Shown: positions 35,523 to 46,220, numbered from the stretch's first letter. The stretch is 64,000 bases of DNA from JAGOMW01 sp964644075 (GCA_964644075.1 CAZXUQ010000004.1:56270-120269); one strand, 5' to 3'. Program-made: numbers and translations. Notes: a model not told the origin generated them from the letters alone.

Positions 35523-36704
35523 ATGTTACGAAACTCTTCACTTCTCTCCACAGAACGCCGCCTGACGACTATATTCGTCGGGTGAGCTTTTTTATTTCTC
35601 GTGGTTTTCGAGAGTATATTTATCTGGGGACGACTCTATACTGAGTGACTCTACCAAAAACAGGATTTCGAAGCAGATGTACATGCCATCACTCATAGAA
35701 CTCCTACAGATAAGGGGCGCAAACCCATCATCGGGATGAATGCTCTGATCACTAATGCCAGTGGAACTATCATCGATATCCGTGGACCGATCACGCGAGA
35801 GGATGGAGAGTGACTCGTAGATCTCTCTATCATGGCAACTGTAGGAACAGATATCACTCTCGAAAAAAACGGTGTGATGATGAGAAAAGTAGGAAATACA
35901 ACAAATGATACCTTTACGATTTTTTTTCGAAAGAGTGGATATCCGATCGATGATATCATCCGTGATATCCTCCGATTTCTCGCGCTCGATATACTGATAC
36001 TGATACCATTTTACCTCATGGGAAGATACTTTGTACGAGAGACGCTCAGTCCTGTCGATGACAACCTCGACAGTATGCAACACTTTATCCACGATGCGGG
36101 ACATGAACTCAAAACTCCTCTCGCCATCGTCTCTGGGAACCTCCAAATCATGAGAGATACACAAAAACTCACAGACCCCAGTCTCGTAGAGGATAGCATC
36201 AGTGCGATTTCTCTCATGGCATCGAACCTCGACTGACTTCTCGAACTCACACAGATTGCCCGCACGCCGACAGTCACACATACTCCACTTTCTCTCGCTA
36301 TCACAGAGGAGCTTTCACGATATAGTGAAAGTATCGAAAAAAAACATATCACCGTAGAAAAACACATAAGAGCGAAGTCCTCCCTTCCCATCGATAGAAA
36401 ACACTTTTCTCTCCTCTTCGGTAACCTTCTCAAAAACGCTATCACCTACAATACAGACCACGGAAGCATCACTCTACGAGCTGATGAAAAAGGATTTTCC
36501 ATCAGTGATACTGGAGTTGGTATCAGCGCAGATGAGAAAGAAAAAATATGGGAACGGTTTTATCGTGGGGAAGGAGCAAGTCGGACTCATGGGAGCGGTA
36601 TCGGACTCTCGATCGTGGAACGTATCGTAAAAATATACTGATGGAAAGTACAGCTAGACAGTACTCCGTGAGAGTGAACAACATTTCGTATCGAAATTAC
36701 CTAG
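35523..36704 (+). CDS. Sensor histidine kinase (HisKA/HATPase)
   Basis: A 393-residue protein. Two membrane segments (about residues 15-37 and 139-160) frame a sensor region of ~100 residues. The phosphoacceptor is H194 in HDAGHELKTPLAIVSGNLQI. The ATPase domain has the N box GNLLKNAITYNTDHG, G1 ISDTGVGIS, F box WERFYRGEGA and G2 GSGIGLSIVERIVKIYGW. It starts 5 bases after the response-regulator stop, so the two form one unit. The extracellular sensor, together with the upstream secreted proteins, suggests envelope sensing. Confidence 0.93.
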
Positions 36705-36765
36705 TTTGACATGAGGTAGAAAAAATATATGATCATGGAGTATTACTTTTCTTGTTTTTTATATT

Positions 36766-37197
36766 ATGAAAAAAATCATCACTCTCGCTCTCATCTCGAC
36801 ACTTCTCCTCACGAGTTGTACATGGGGAAACAAAAATGAAGCCCAAAAAAACGAAAATCCATACCCTCGTGCTCCGATCTCTGGGGAACCTGTCCTCCAA
36901 TATACTGGATCTATGAGTTTCTCTGCGAAGGGAACAGAGCCATTTTGGTCAGTGGAGGTAACACCAGGCGAGTCGACACTCTCTCGTCCGAGCGACACAG
37001 GAACGACGACTACAAAATACACGACAACACAGGACGACAAGTGATCAATCATCAAAATCCTCGGGGTGAAGGGAGATTTTTTCCTCACACTCACGAAGGG
37101 TGAGTGTAGCGATGGTATGAGTGATGTAAAATACGCCTACAATGCAACTCTCCTCGCTGGAGCAGAGTCACTCAAGGGATGTGCCAGTAAGAAGTAG
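36766..37197 (+). CDS. Lipoprotein with an EPFW motif
   Basis: A 143-residue protein with a lipoprotein signal (KKIITLALISTLLLTSC; Cys18 lipobox). The mature part has SFSAKGTEPFWSVEV, a motif found in small envelope lipoproteins of the COG3650/MliC-like group, then YTTTQDDKGSIIKILGVKGD and a late cysteine pair region (ECSDG and GCASKK) that could form a disulfide. Function unclear. It follows the kinase with a 61-base gap. Confidence 0.65.
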
Positions 37198-37202
37198 TAT
37201 TC

Positions 37203-37958
37203 ATGGTCACAAGAAAGCATATTTTCCTTTGTATCACTCTTATATGCATAGTATGACTGGGCGTATATTGAATACAGAAGGAAATCTTTAAAGAAGATTT
37301 CGAGGCCAGTATTCACAAAGTTTATGAACCTTTTTTGATAAATACCTATACTATTGGCAAGTGGACAAACCGAGCTTCTATTCTTGATTCTTGAGATATA
37401 ATTATTCCAAAGGACGCAAAGAGTTTCCAGAATAACTGAGCTTCTCTCAGAGGACAGTGAATAGAAAATGGGAAAGCAACCTTTGGAAACTATATAGTGT
37501 CCTTGCAAGAAGGCTCGTGAAATATGTTGAGTTACGAAGTAACAAAAAATGGAAAACGCCTCTATGTCAGTATGGAAACCGCCTTTCTTGCTGATGAACC
37601 ATTTAAGCATTTTTCTGAAGAATGAAGTAATTGGTGGCTTTCTTATTCTCTGCAAAGCGCGGAAAAAGGTATACAAAGATTCATCCTAGCAAAAAATGGT
37701 GTTGAACTACCGCTAATTGAAGCGTTTTGACTCTCAGAAATCGACAAAAAAGTGTTCTACTTTTTTCGTACAAACTCATGAGAAACCTTGTCATATTTCT
37801 ACGATGGAATTGCTTATACTACGCCATTCGATGAAATCATCCATGACCAATGCTGTATGGGAGCAATGCATAATATCAATACAAGTATAGATGGAAGAAT
37901 GGTATTTTTCGCTAAAAAATGAGACGAACTCACTTATAATACTCTCAAACAAAAATAA
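37203..37958 (+). CDS. Membrane-anchored protein, unknown function
   Basis: A 251-residue protein that needs about ten TGA glycines. An N-terminal membrane segment (HIFLCITLICIVGLGVYGI) is followed by an extracytoplasmic domain rich in beta-strands (TYTIGKWTNRASILDSGDII, then NMLSYEVTKNGKRLYVSMET). A DQCCMGAM cluster near residue 218 has adjacent cysteines. It follows the lipoprotein gene by 5 bases, so is probably co-transcribed with the envelope module. No family recognised. Confidence 0.6.
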
Positions 37959-37960
37959 GC

Positions 37961-39457
37961 TTACACCTTCTCAAGTCTCACGACTGTCTCGATATGGTGC
38001 GTATGCGGAAACATATCCACTGGCGTGATATCCGTGAGTCTATAGCGAGGCAGTGTTTCGCTTTTTTCGTCACGAGTTTTCCCGACCAGGATCTCGAGGT
38101 CGCGTGCGAGGGTCGCAGGATTACAGGAGACATAGATGATCTCTCGAGCACCAAATGAGAGAATATGTGGGAGTGCACTCGGATGCATACCATCACGAGG
38201 TGGATCGAGGATGATCGTGTCTGCTTTGCCTCACTTTTCGCGGAATTCTCGAGCAAAGTCTTCGACTTTTTTATTCTCGAAATGAACATTTGTGATACCA
38301 TTTTTGTTCGCATTTTTCTCTCCATCACGACTCGCGCTCTGGACGAGTTCGACTGAGTACACGCTATCAAAATGTGGAGAGAGGAGGATACCGATCGTCC
38401 CAGTACCCGCATAAAGATCGAGGAGTATGCCACCCTTAGATCGGATCATATCTATCGCTCTCGTGTAGAGTCACTCGGCACCGAGAGTATTGACTTGGAA
38501 AAAGCTTTTTGGGGCGATCTCGAATGTGAGACCGAGGAGTTCTTCCTCGATCGTCGGAGCTCCGAAAAGGAGTATCTCATCACCCGTCACAATATCCGCT
38601 CTCCCAGTATTTGAGAGGAAGTATATCGATGTGATATTTTTATATTTTTCAGACAGTTGTTGAACCATTTTTGTAAAAAAATATTCAACACTTCCGTCTA
38701 TACTCCTCCGAGTATCATCCCAGAGATGATTGATGGAGAAGACGAGCATCGTCTGTCATGTTTTTTTGGTGCTCCGCACGACGAGATGTCTCCAAAATCC
38801 GACTCCCGTCTTTGGGTCATACGTCACGAACCCTGAGGCCCGCGAAAGTGTATCTATCTCGCAAAAGAGAGCATTCACTTCCTCACTCGCGAGAGCACAG
38901 TATGAACAATCTATGATACGATCAAACTGTCCCTGCGCGTGAAACCCGAAACGAAACTCATCGTGAATTCCCTCTCGATCGCTGATATATTTCCCCCAAG
39001 AGAACTCGACTTTATTGCGGTAGCCATAGATTTCTGGCGAAGCGATGATGGGATGAAAAATTGGGAGACAATCTCACGTTTCATTTCCCCCTTGAGAAAG
39101 GGGGTTAGAGGGATTTTGCTCGGTAAGGTACTTCAAGATGTGATGAAATGCCTCTTTCACCTGTCACTCCTTGATCCGAAGCTGATCTTCATAGCCGATC
39201 GTGAGCCACTTCGCTCATCCATAGAGCTGGTGACCGGGTTCGAGTGGGACTTCGAGAGGGGATTTTTTTACCACATCGATCTCCTGACCTTCGTAGTGAG
39301 ACTTACGAGCCTTGAGCACTCGGACATGAATGATACTCCCAGGGATACATCCTCCCGTGATTATAACTTTGCGACCGTCGGGTGCGACACCGAGTCACTT
39401 CCCTCCGAAGATGAGTTTATCGACTCTGATGTTTTCGAGTATTTCGTTTTTTGGCAT
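37961..39457 (-). CDS. RlmD/TrmA-type 23S rRNA or tRNA m5U methyltransferase with in-frame repeat insert
   Basis: A 498-residue enzyme. N-terminal TRAM domain (DKLIFGGKGLGVAPDGRKVI). The family's CGGC iron-sulfur segment is replaced by LYGGAKWLTIGYEDQLRIKE, so no cluster is expected. The SAM site is LLDLYAGTGTIGILLS, then IILDPPRDG and the catalytic cysteine in IIYVSCNPATLARDL. About 13 residues near position 113-125 (EQNPSNPLSQGG) are encoded by a palindromic element. The exact target, 23S rRNA U1939 or another site, cannot be fixed. Confidence 0.88.
39084..39118. repeat. Palindromic repeat (family C) inside the RlmD-like gene
   Basis: CCCCCTT-GAGA-AAGGGGG (39087-39104), a perfect 7-base stem, with GAGGGATTTT alongside. 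Translated in frame. Confidence 0.7.
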
Positions 39458-39511
39458 AAAAAATCCGCATTAAAGTAGTGCGGATTATAGGGAAATAAAA
39501 GATAAAGAAAA

Positions 39512-40468
39512 CTAAATTTTAAAAAACTTATCAGGTGAAATAGTTTTCTGTAAACATTCGAGCATTTCTTCCATATCTTGAAGAACATCAGATGCTACAG
39601 AAAAGGTAGTTTTTCACTCTGCCATGTTTCTGTACTGCATTTCATGGTGCATATTCAAGAAAAATGCATACATATACTGTAAATTCACTATCTCATCACT
39701 ATTCATGGATGTCATTCTATTAGATTGAATAAAATCTAGTCTTTCAATGATATTCGTCGGAAGTGAATCTGCAAAAGGAGGGTGACCATGGTCACGTATT
39801 CTTCGCATAAGTCAAAGTGCGAGTGTATACTGAATAACTCGTAATGGTCATGGCTTAACTCAAAACAGTCCATTCTTTGGATCAAATCGTATTATTCACT
39901 CACTTGTATCGACTAGTTTTTTTTCTTCTCATTGAAAAACTTGTTTTCCAGTAAACATAATCGATTTATGGTTGCGCAATCTATGATAGAATTTTCTTGA
40001 GTAATCAGGATTAGCGATAATCTCATCAGAGAGTGTACCCAGTAGAGTTTTCCTACTAGCTATCTCTCATAAAAGCATTCTATTATCCCATATTCGAGTT
40101 GGAAATATAAGGTTAGGATTACCATTATGTACGATAAGGGGTGTATCCCTCGAGGGATTTCTTACTTCCACATAATCAAGGGCTCGATTAAATCAATTTC
40201 TCAACTTTCTTACAATTTCTTCCCTTTCTCTTTCAGAGATATAGCTATTTGTATATACGCTAAGTTCTGGATTTGAATCAACAGAGTCGTAAGATTTATT
40301 TTCAAGCCTACCATCACTTCCCGTAGTAAAAACTGAAAGTCACGAATCAACGGTAAGAATTTGTTCAACAGCACGACTCATCCTATCTATACGTTCTTCT
40401 CATGCCTGTCTATTCCTTTTGTTAATCTTAAAAACCTCTTCTGCTGATGTAGAAATACGGATCGTCAT
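39512..40468 (-). CDS. Nucleotidyltransferase-like protein, unknown substrate
   Basis: A 318-residue protein in one frame with about a dozen TGA glycines. Near residue 47 it has VFTTGSDGRLENKSYDSVDS followed by NPELSVY, which resembles the GSxxRxE...SDxDl nucleotide-binding motif of DUF294/GlnD-type nucleotidyltransferases. The rest is helical (MRRIRDHGHPPFADSL, LQDMEEMLECLQK). Only the one motif supports the assignment, and its second acidic residue is shifted. DNA composition is more A/T-rich than the flanking genes, so recent transfer is possible. Confidence 0.5.
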
Positions 40469-40505
40469 GTTTTAATTTTATCATATTTTCTGCATTTCTC
40501 CAATT

Positions 40506-41129
40506 TTATTTCCCAAGTTTCTCCCTCTCCCCGAGTACCATAGGATCCGTCCCGAAGATCGCATCATAGATGGCTCGCCATCTCGCTCCGATCTCTCGGA
40601 TATAGACGAGTGGCGCTATACTGATACTGACATTCGCAGCTCCGTATCCGATCGCATCGATCCCATTTGCCCTGGCGAGAAAGAGTGCTCGCTCGACGTG
40701 AAATGGCTGAGAGATGATCGTAAATCCATCTGTCTGTCCAAATATCTCTCTCGCTCGTATGACCGAGTCGAGTGTCCGAAATCCTGCATAATCAAGCGTA
40801 ATCGCGCTCTCAGGGATACCTGCCTTCATGAGAGATTTTTTCATGAGTTCAGGTTCGTTGTAGGAACGAGTACTGTTATCGCCTGAGACGAGGATATGAC
40901 GGATCTTCCCACGCTCGTAGAGCATTTTCGTCGCTTCGATGCGGGTAGTATAAAAAAGGTTTTGCATCCCATCGGATCCTGGACTCGTCCCGAGGAGGAG
41001 TCCGACCTCACGATATGGGATCGTCTCGGTGTCACGATACACTCGACCCTTTTCGAGGAGCGTGATCGAGAAAGCACCAGTAATGGTTATAAGAGTGAGG
41101 ATGAGGAGAGAAAAGAGGAACTTACGCAT
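40506..41129 (-). CDS. SanA/DUF218-family membrane protein
   Basis: A 207-residue protein: N-terminal membrane segment (FLFSLLILTLITITGAFSIT), then VGLLLGTSPGSDG and the DUF218 pattern HILVSGDNSTRSYNEPELMK, RTLDSVIRAREIFG and TIISQPFHVERALFLARANG. SanA-like proteins affect envelope permeability in enteric bacteria; ElyC relatives act in envelope glycan handling. It lies just downstream of proS (2-base gap), likely co-transcribed. Confidence 0.85.
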   Translation of the reverse strand: MRKFLFSLLILTLITITGAFSITLLEKGRVYRDTETIPYREVGLLLGTSPGSDGMQNLFYTTRIEATKMLYERGKIRHILVSGDNSTRSYNEPELMKKSLMKAGIPESAITLDYAGFRTLDSVIRAREIFGQTDGFTIISQPFHVERALFLARANGIDAIGYGAANVSISIAPLVYIREIGARWRAIYDAIFGTDPMVLGEREKLGK

Positions 41130-41131
41130 GA

Positions 41132-42346
41132 CTAAAGTGAGATGATAATTCCTTCTGTTTCTGTACGTTTTTTGAGCTCATACCCACCCTTCTCGATCGT
41201 CTTATCAGAGAGGATGATACGATGGGTGATCCCGAAGAGATCAGCATCTCCCGCCTTTTGTCCAAATCATACATCTCGGTCATCGATGAGGACAGATGCA
41301 CCTGTTTTTTCGAGGGTATCGGCGAGTTTTTTTGCCTCTTCGAGATGATCTCCGATGACGATAAGGTGATGTGTATATGGAGAAATGCTCTCTGGCCAGA
41401 CGAGTCACTTTTCATCAGCAAATTTCTCTGCGATTACCCCCATGAGACGAGAAATCCCGATACCGTAGCACCCCATGACGAGGTTTTTGGTCTGTCCGTC
41501 TTTGTCCTGATATTTGAGTCCAAATGCATCAGAAAATCGTGAACCGAGTTTAAAAATATTTCCGACTTCTGATACGATTTTTTTCGTGTACTCAGTATGC
41601 CCACACTCTGCACAGACGAAGGCATTTGGATCGATGATTTCGAGATTGTGTGCTTGACCGCAACTCGAGCAGATATAGATCTCATCTTCTCCGATATCGA
41701 GCTCCGTCTGGAACTCATATGAGTATTTCGAGAAGTCTCCACCTGATGCAAACGTATAGTGCGTCGAGTCACCGAGTCCGAGACGCGCAAACACTCGATC
41801 ATACGCGCCATGCATCACCTCGAAGTAGGCATCGAGCTCTTCCTGAGTACGATGGAAAGAGTAGGCATCCTTCATGAGAAATTCACGACCTCGAAGGAGT
41901 CCTGATTTCGCACGTTTTTCATTACGAAATTTCCACTGGATCTGATAGACGCTCGGATTATCGAGATCCTTGTACGACTGGATAAATTCTCCGACGAGTG
42001 GCGTGACGACTTCTTCGTGAGTGGGATTGAGCGCGTATTCTCGACCTTCTGCGGCAGGGAGCTTGAAGAGGACATCGACTGTATCCCAGCGATCTGTGCG
42101 CTCCCAGGACTCACGAGCACCGAGTGCGGTCATGAGGACTTCTGCTGACCCGATCGCGTTCATTTCTTCACGGACGATAGCCTCGATCTTTCTGAGGGTA
42201 CGCAGTCCGAGTGTCGTGAATGAGTAAGCTCCTGCGAGGGTCATACGGATCATGCCCGCCTGGAGGAGGAGTCCTGTACCACGGTTATCCGAACCTGATG
42301 GCATGGATTTCTGAGTTTTGAATGGGATGTGAGAGAGGAGTTGCAT
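41132..42346 (-). CDS. proS: Prolyl-tRNA synthetase, short form with a zinc-ribbon-like insert
   Basis: A 404-residue class II synthetase, shorter than the ~570-residue bacterial form with the editing insert. Motif 1 region GAYSFTTLGLRTLRKIEAIV, motif 2 QIQWKFRNEKRAKSGLLRGR EF, motif 3 VMGCYGIGISRLMGVIAEKF. Between 2 and 3 is C-x2-C...C-x2-C (YICSSCGQAH, FVCAECGHTE), which looks like a zinc ribbon. The C-terminal anticodon-binding domain ends TETEGIIISL. Lack of the editing domain means mischarged Ala-tRNAPro must be handled otherwise. Confidence 0.92.
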
Positions 42347-42381
42347 AGAAAAAAGTAAGTGAAGAAATTATAGGGAAAAAA

Positions 42382-42618
42382 TTAGTTTTCGGAAGAAAAA
42401 AATTTCTGAGAAAAACGCTGAGTGAGATATCATCATTGTTTCTTTTTTCATGGTATTATCCATCTTCTTGATCCTGAAAGTGTATATTCTGGTCGTAATC
42501 CATTTTTTTCAAGTGAAATAAGAGTATCTACTTGTTTCTTTGTAAGGGTTTCTAAGTTTGGAATAATACTATTTGAAGTACACAAATCTTGATACAGATC
42601 TAGAGTGATCGTATTCAT
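42382..42618 (-). CDS. Small hypothetical protein
   Basis: A 78-residue protein with three TGA glycines: MNTITLDLYQDLCTSNSIIP, LTKKQVDTLISLEKNGLRPE, YTLSGSRRWIIPGKKKQGGY. It reads smoothly and ends in TAA upstream of proS. No family recognised. Confidence 0.45.
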
Positions 42619-42805
42619 ATATCTAGGGAAGTAAGTGAAATAAAATCCCCCTCTTTTTCATTTCTGACTTTCGAGGAGGATTTGAGTATTTTCACATGGA
42701 AACTACCTTTCGAAAGTCGAAAGGGGAACGGGGACAAGGTATGCGAGGCGAGCTTGGTAAGTCATAGGGTGATGATACGATTTTTCGTTTCGTTGTCAAA
42801 AATTT

Positions 42806-43120
42806 CTACTCTGCGTACTTTTCGAGCAGTATCTGATATCTGCGAAGGAGGTCTCTGAGGTGCAAAGTATGTGGTGTATTCTGGAAATCGGTATCCGCCA
42901 TATCTCAGACGCGAAAGTTCGGTGGAAGTACTCACTTGAGGAGACTCGCTCGGTCTCGCGGGAGCATGATGAACTCGATCCACTCCTCGAGTGGGAGCCA
43001 CTCATCCTGACTATGAGATCGCGTCTCTCTCCAGAGTCCATGAGAGCGAAGCTCATGCTCGGTATCCGAAAGGATTTTGGTAAGTTCGCTCATAGTAGGA
43101 TCCTTGGATGATATTGTCAT
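42806..43120 (-). CDS. YqcC-like (DUF446) protein
   Basis: A 104-residue protein: SELTKILSDTEHELRSHGLW, then EWLPLEEWIEFIMLPRDRAS, LLKGVLPPNFRVGDMADTDF. This follows the YqcC pattern of a short helix ending in LW, an EWLQ-F-x-F-P-R block and LP. YqcC proteins are of unknown function and sometimes lie next to pseudouridine synthase genes. The start 5 bases after the CYTH gene stop implies co-transcription. Confidence 0.6.
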
Positions 43121-43124
43121 AGAG

Positions 43125-43676
43125 TTATTTCCGTATTTTGAGGGTCTCATACCATGCCTTTTCTGTATCTGTCCAGTCAGCATAGGGATGCATAGTAAAT
43201 GAATTATTCGTGATCTTTTTTTCTTTGGTCACCTCTTCTCAAAGCCAAGGGGGAATCTCAAATTTCTCATCGATACTTGAGAGTTCAATATCAGCAAGAA
43301 CAATTCCAGTATTGGGTCATTGATAGACGTCAAACTCCCAAACTTTTCCATCTATGTAGCGATATTCATAGCGTTTCTTACGGACTTCACCATGACCAAT
43401 CATAATATAGAGAGCTACACGATATGGTACTTCCCACTCATACTCATCGCGAATATTTGGTTCGGATTTTTTTGATCGTTTTTTGACCTTAAAAGTAAAC
43501 GCTGCTGACTTTTTCCCCGTTTTCATATTTTCGATCAATCGAACGCGTAGTTTATTTCAATCCCCTCGATGAATCGTGGATTGTACTATCTCATAATTAG
43601 GAGAAATTGAAGCTATCTTTTGCCAGTCGGGATGTTCGGTATTGAGGACAAACTGTCGTTCGATTTCTTGTGCCAT
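43125..43676 (-). CDS. CYTH-domain protein (triphosphate tunnel enzyme type)
   Basis: A 183-residue protein. It starts MAQEIERQFVLNTEHPDWQK, the E-x-E-R signature of CYTH/TTM enzymes. Further basic and acidic strands fit the tunnel: NKLRVRLIENMKTGKKSAAF, TFKVKKRSKKSE, YEYRYIDGKVWEFDVY, GIVLADIELSSIDEKFEIPP. TTM enzymes hydrolyse triphosphate or make cAMP; substrate is not evident here. Confidence 0.85.
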
Positions 43677-43752
43677 ACGAAAAAATAATCTGCATATATT
43701 GTAGCAGATTATTTTATTTTTTACAAGACTTGAATACAAGATGTTATTTTGG

Positions 43753-43835
43753 TGCTCGAGATGGGACTTGAACCCACACACCCTAGGGGCATACGCATCT
43801 GAAACGTACGTGTCTACCATTCCACCACTCGAGCA
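43753..43835 (-). tRNA. tRNA-Leu (anticodon CAG)
   Basis: Read on the minus strand: 7-base acceptor TGCTCGA/TCGAGCA, D-arm with GGTGGAATGGTAGACACG, anticodon stem TACGT/GCGTA around the loop TTCAGAT (anticodon CAG), a long variable arm TGCCCCTAGGGTGT, and T-arm GGGTTCAAGTCCC. The long variable arm and identity bases fit leucine. CCA is not encoded. Confidence 0.93.
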
Positions 43836-43929
43836 AAGCGTACTACAGCTTATAAAAATCAACCAAAAAGTCAAAATAAGAAAAAGAGGAATATTGACTT
43901 TCAAAAATTTATCTATACCATACTTCCAT

Positions 43930-44259
43930 ATGAACAACGAAATTCCATCTACCGATCCTGATGCTCTAGGATCAGCTCCAGAAACTCCAGATGATGTAAT
44001 TATAAAGAGTTTTATGGAAGCAAATGCAAGAATGGCGAGCTCTGCTCTTCGTGGTAGACCAACAGAAGCCGACAGAGCAGCACTCAGGCGGGTTTCGGGA
44101 GTTATAGGTGTACAGGGACCTCAAGCTATGCCCCCTGTCGAAAGAGATAACGACGAATGGAGAAATATGGCGAGAGAGCGTCGATCAGGTCCATTGCCCG
44201 AGCTTAATTTGCTAGGCCGCCTGGGCAATAGAATTTCAGTAGGAAGGAACTCCTACTAA
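43930..44259 (+). CDS. Small hypothetical protein
   Basis: A 109-residue protein (MNNEIPSTDPDALGSAPETP, then VIIKSFMEANARMASSALRG, RERRSGPLPELNLLGRLGNR). It is acidic at the start, Arg-rich at the end, with no membrane segment or known domain, and has no TGA. It ends in TAA, overlapping the convergent pyrG stop codon by 3 bases. Confidence 0.5.
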   Translation: MNNEIPSTDPDALGSAPETPDDVIIKSFMEANARMASSALRGRPTEADRAALRRVSGVIGVQGPQAMPPVERDNDEWRNMARERRSGPLPELNLLGRLGNRISVGRNSY

Positions 44260-45953
44260 CACATCGCTCCCACAAATCCCATAAAGAGCGGATGCGGTCT
44301 CGATGGACGAGAGATGAGTTCAGGATGTGCCTGAGTGGCGATCATGTAGGGATGATCCCTTATTTCGACGACTTCAGCGAGTGTCCCGTCTGGTGAGGTC
44401 GCAGAGACGACGAATCATTTCTCTTCCATCACGGCTCGGTAGGCAGGATCGAACTCAAATCGGTGACGGTGGCGTTCGGTGACAACAAGAGGAGTTTTGT
44501 AATTTCGTAGTGAAACGGGGAAATCGCTTTTATTTACACTTAAGAGATTTTCTTGATTCCTTTCTCAAACGCGATTTTCAAAGGGATCCCTACGGGATGA
44601 CAAAGGAAAATACACTTTCTCAGCGAGTGTCCCCTCTCGGATAACACACTCATAGGATCCGAGGCGCATATTTCCCCCCTTCGTCGTCAGTCATTTCTGG
44701 TGCTCCATGATGTGGATGATATTATGTTTCCCTTCGGGAGTGAACTCTTCACTCGATGCATCGGCTATACCGAGGACATTTCGAGCGAACTCGATCGCCA
44801 TGATCTGAGAACCGAGACAGACTCAGAGGTAGGGGATATTTTTCTCTCTCGCATACTGAGCTGTCATGATCATCCCCTCTGTTCCACGAGTACCAAATCC
44901 TCATGGGATACAGATACCATCGAATCCATCGAGAAGCTCGGTCCCTCGTGTCTCGATGTCCTCCGCTTCGATAAATTCGATCTTGATCTTTCTCATATGA
45001 GCATATCCAGCACACTTGAGTCACTCATTGAGCGAGTAGTATGCATCCTCAAGTCCGACGTATTTCCCGACCATGGCAACTCGTAGGACGTCTGTCGAGT
45101 GTTCTATGTTCGTGATGAGTTCTTCCCAAGTTTTCATATCAGATATCCCCTCTGGGAGGCAGAGAAGTGAGAGGATCTTCTCACCGAAACCATACGAGTG
45201 GAACGAAAGTGGAACACGATAGATCGAGTCGAGCGTGGGAGCTGGTATGACATGACTCACAGAAAGTCCTGTAGAAGAAGCGATCTTTCCCATCGTCTCC
45301 TCTGGGATGTCGGTATCAGCTCGGATGATGAGAAAGTCAGGAGAGAGTCCATAACTCATGAGCGTACGGACCGAGTGCTGGATGGGTTTTGTTTTGAGTT
45401 CTTTAGACGCGCCGAGATACGGGAGGAGCGCTACATGGACAAATATGACATTATCATGCCCGAGTTCATGCTGGAGCTGGCGAGCACTCTCGAGGATGTA
45501 TTCATTTTCCATATCGCCGACGGTACCACCGATCTCGATGATAGAAATATCGGCTCATGATGATTCATATCCGAGTCGTATCTTCTCCTTCACGAGGTCA
45601 GTGAGATGAGGGACGATCTGAACCGTCCCTCCCAGATAGTCTCCTCGGCGCTCACGCACGATGATCTCTTCATAGAGCTTTCCTGAGGTGTAAGAAGAGT
45701 ATTTATTCATATCCGTATCGAGAAATCGCTCGTAGTGACCGATATCGAGATCTGTCTCAGCACCATCGGCTGTCACGAATACTTCTCCATGCTGAAAGGG
45801 ACTCATTGTGCCAGGATCGACATTGAGATATCCGTCAAATTTCTGACAGTAGACGTTTCTTCCAGTGGACTTGAGGAGGGCCCCGATCGATGCGGCAGAG
45901 ATCCCCTTTCCGATACCAGAGAGGACACCTCATGTGACGAAGATAAGTTTCAT
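44256..45953 (-). CDS. pyrG: CTP synthase PyrG with an in-frame repeat insert
   Basis: A 565-residue enzyme making CTP from UTP with glutamine. Amidoligase part: MKLIFVTGGVLSGIGKGISA, QKFDGYLNVDPGTMSPFQHG, EVFVTADGAETDLDIGHYER. Glutaminase part: PGGFGTRG-like IPGGFGTRGTEGMI, catalytic cysteine in YLGVCLGSQIM, and RHRHRFEFDPAYR. Residues ~450-486 (from KVYFPLSSRRDPFENRV to SLRNYKT) are encoded by the palindromic element at 44496-44604 and have no counterpart in the family. It lies within the glutaminase domain, before the conserved ERHRHR. The length is ~30 over the usual 535, matching the insert. Confidence 0.95.
44496..44604. repeat. Palindromic repeat element (family A) inside pyrG
   Basis: Starts TTTGTAATTTCG...GAAACGGGGAAATC and ends AAGGGATCCCTACGGGATG, ACAAA, the same ends as the elements at 16.0 and 31.2 kb. 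Fully translated within pyrG. Confidence 0.8.
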
Positions 45954-45996
45954 ATATGATTAAGGTTATACTATTTGAAAGCTCCTATTTTAGATT

Positions 45997-46175
45997 TTTG
46001 CTTCTTTCACTTGGCGAATTTTCAGATTTTTTGAGCGAAGATTTCCGTATAAAATCAGAAATTGTCTGAGGCGATAGCCGAGTTTTTCTGATTTAGGAAA
46101 GCAAGCTCGGATAAAATCGAAAATGAGGCAACCAAAGAAGAACTTTTTGGTACTTTTTAGTTATAAAAAGTACGT
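45997..46175. repeat. Dispersed repeat (family D), copy 1
   Basis: About 175 bases: TTTGCTTCTTT...GGCGAATTTT..., an inner near-palindrome around CGAGTTTTTCTGATTT, and the end GGTACTTTTTAGTTATAAAAAG. It closely resembles the segment at 50345-50516. It contains no gene and lies upstream of pyrG. Confidence 0.75.
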
Positions 46176-46190
46176 ACACTTTCAAAAAGA

Positions 46191-46220
46191 AAAAAGAGGT
46201 CAAGAAAGACCTCTTTTTAT
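46191..46220. terminator. Hairpin terminator upstream of rarA
   Basis: AAAAAGAGGTC-AAGAAA-GACCTCTTTTT, an 11-base perfect stem with A and T tails. It lies between the divergent pyrG and rarA genes, so it does not end a known gene; it may belong to the adjacent repeat. Confidence 0.6.
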
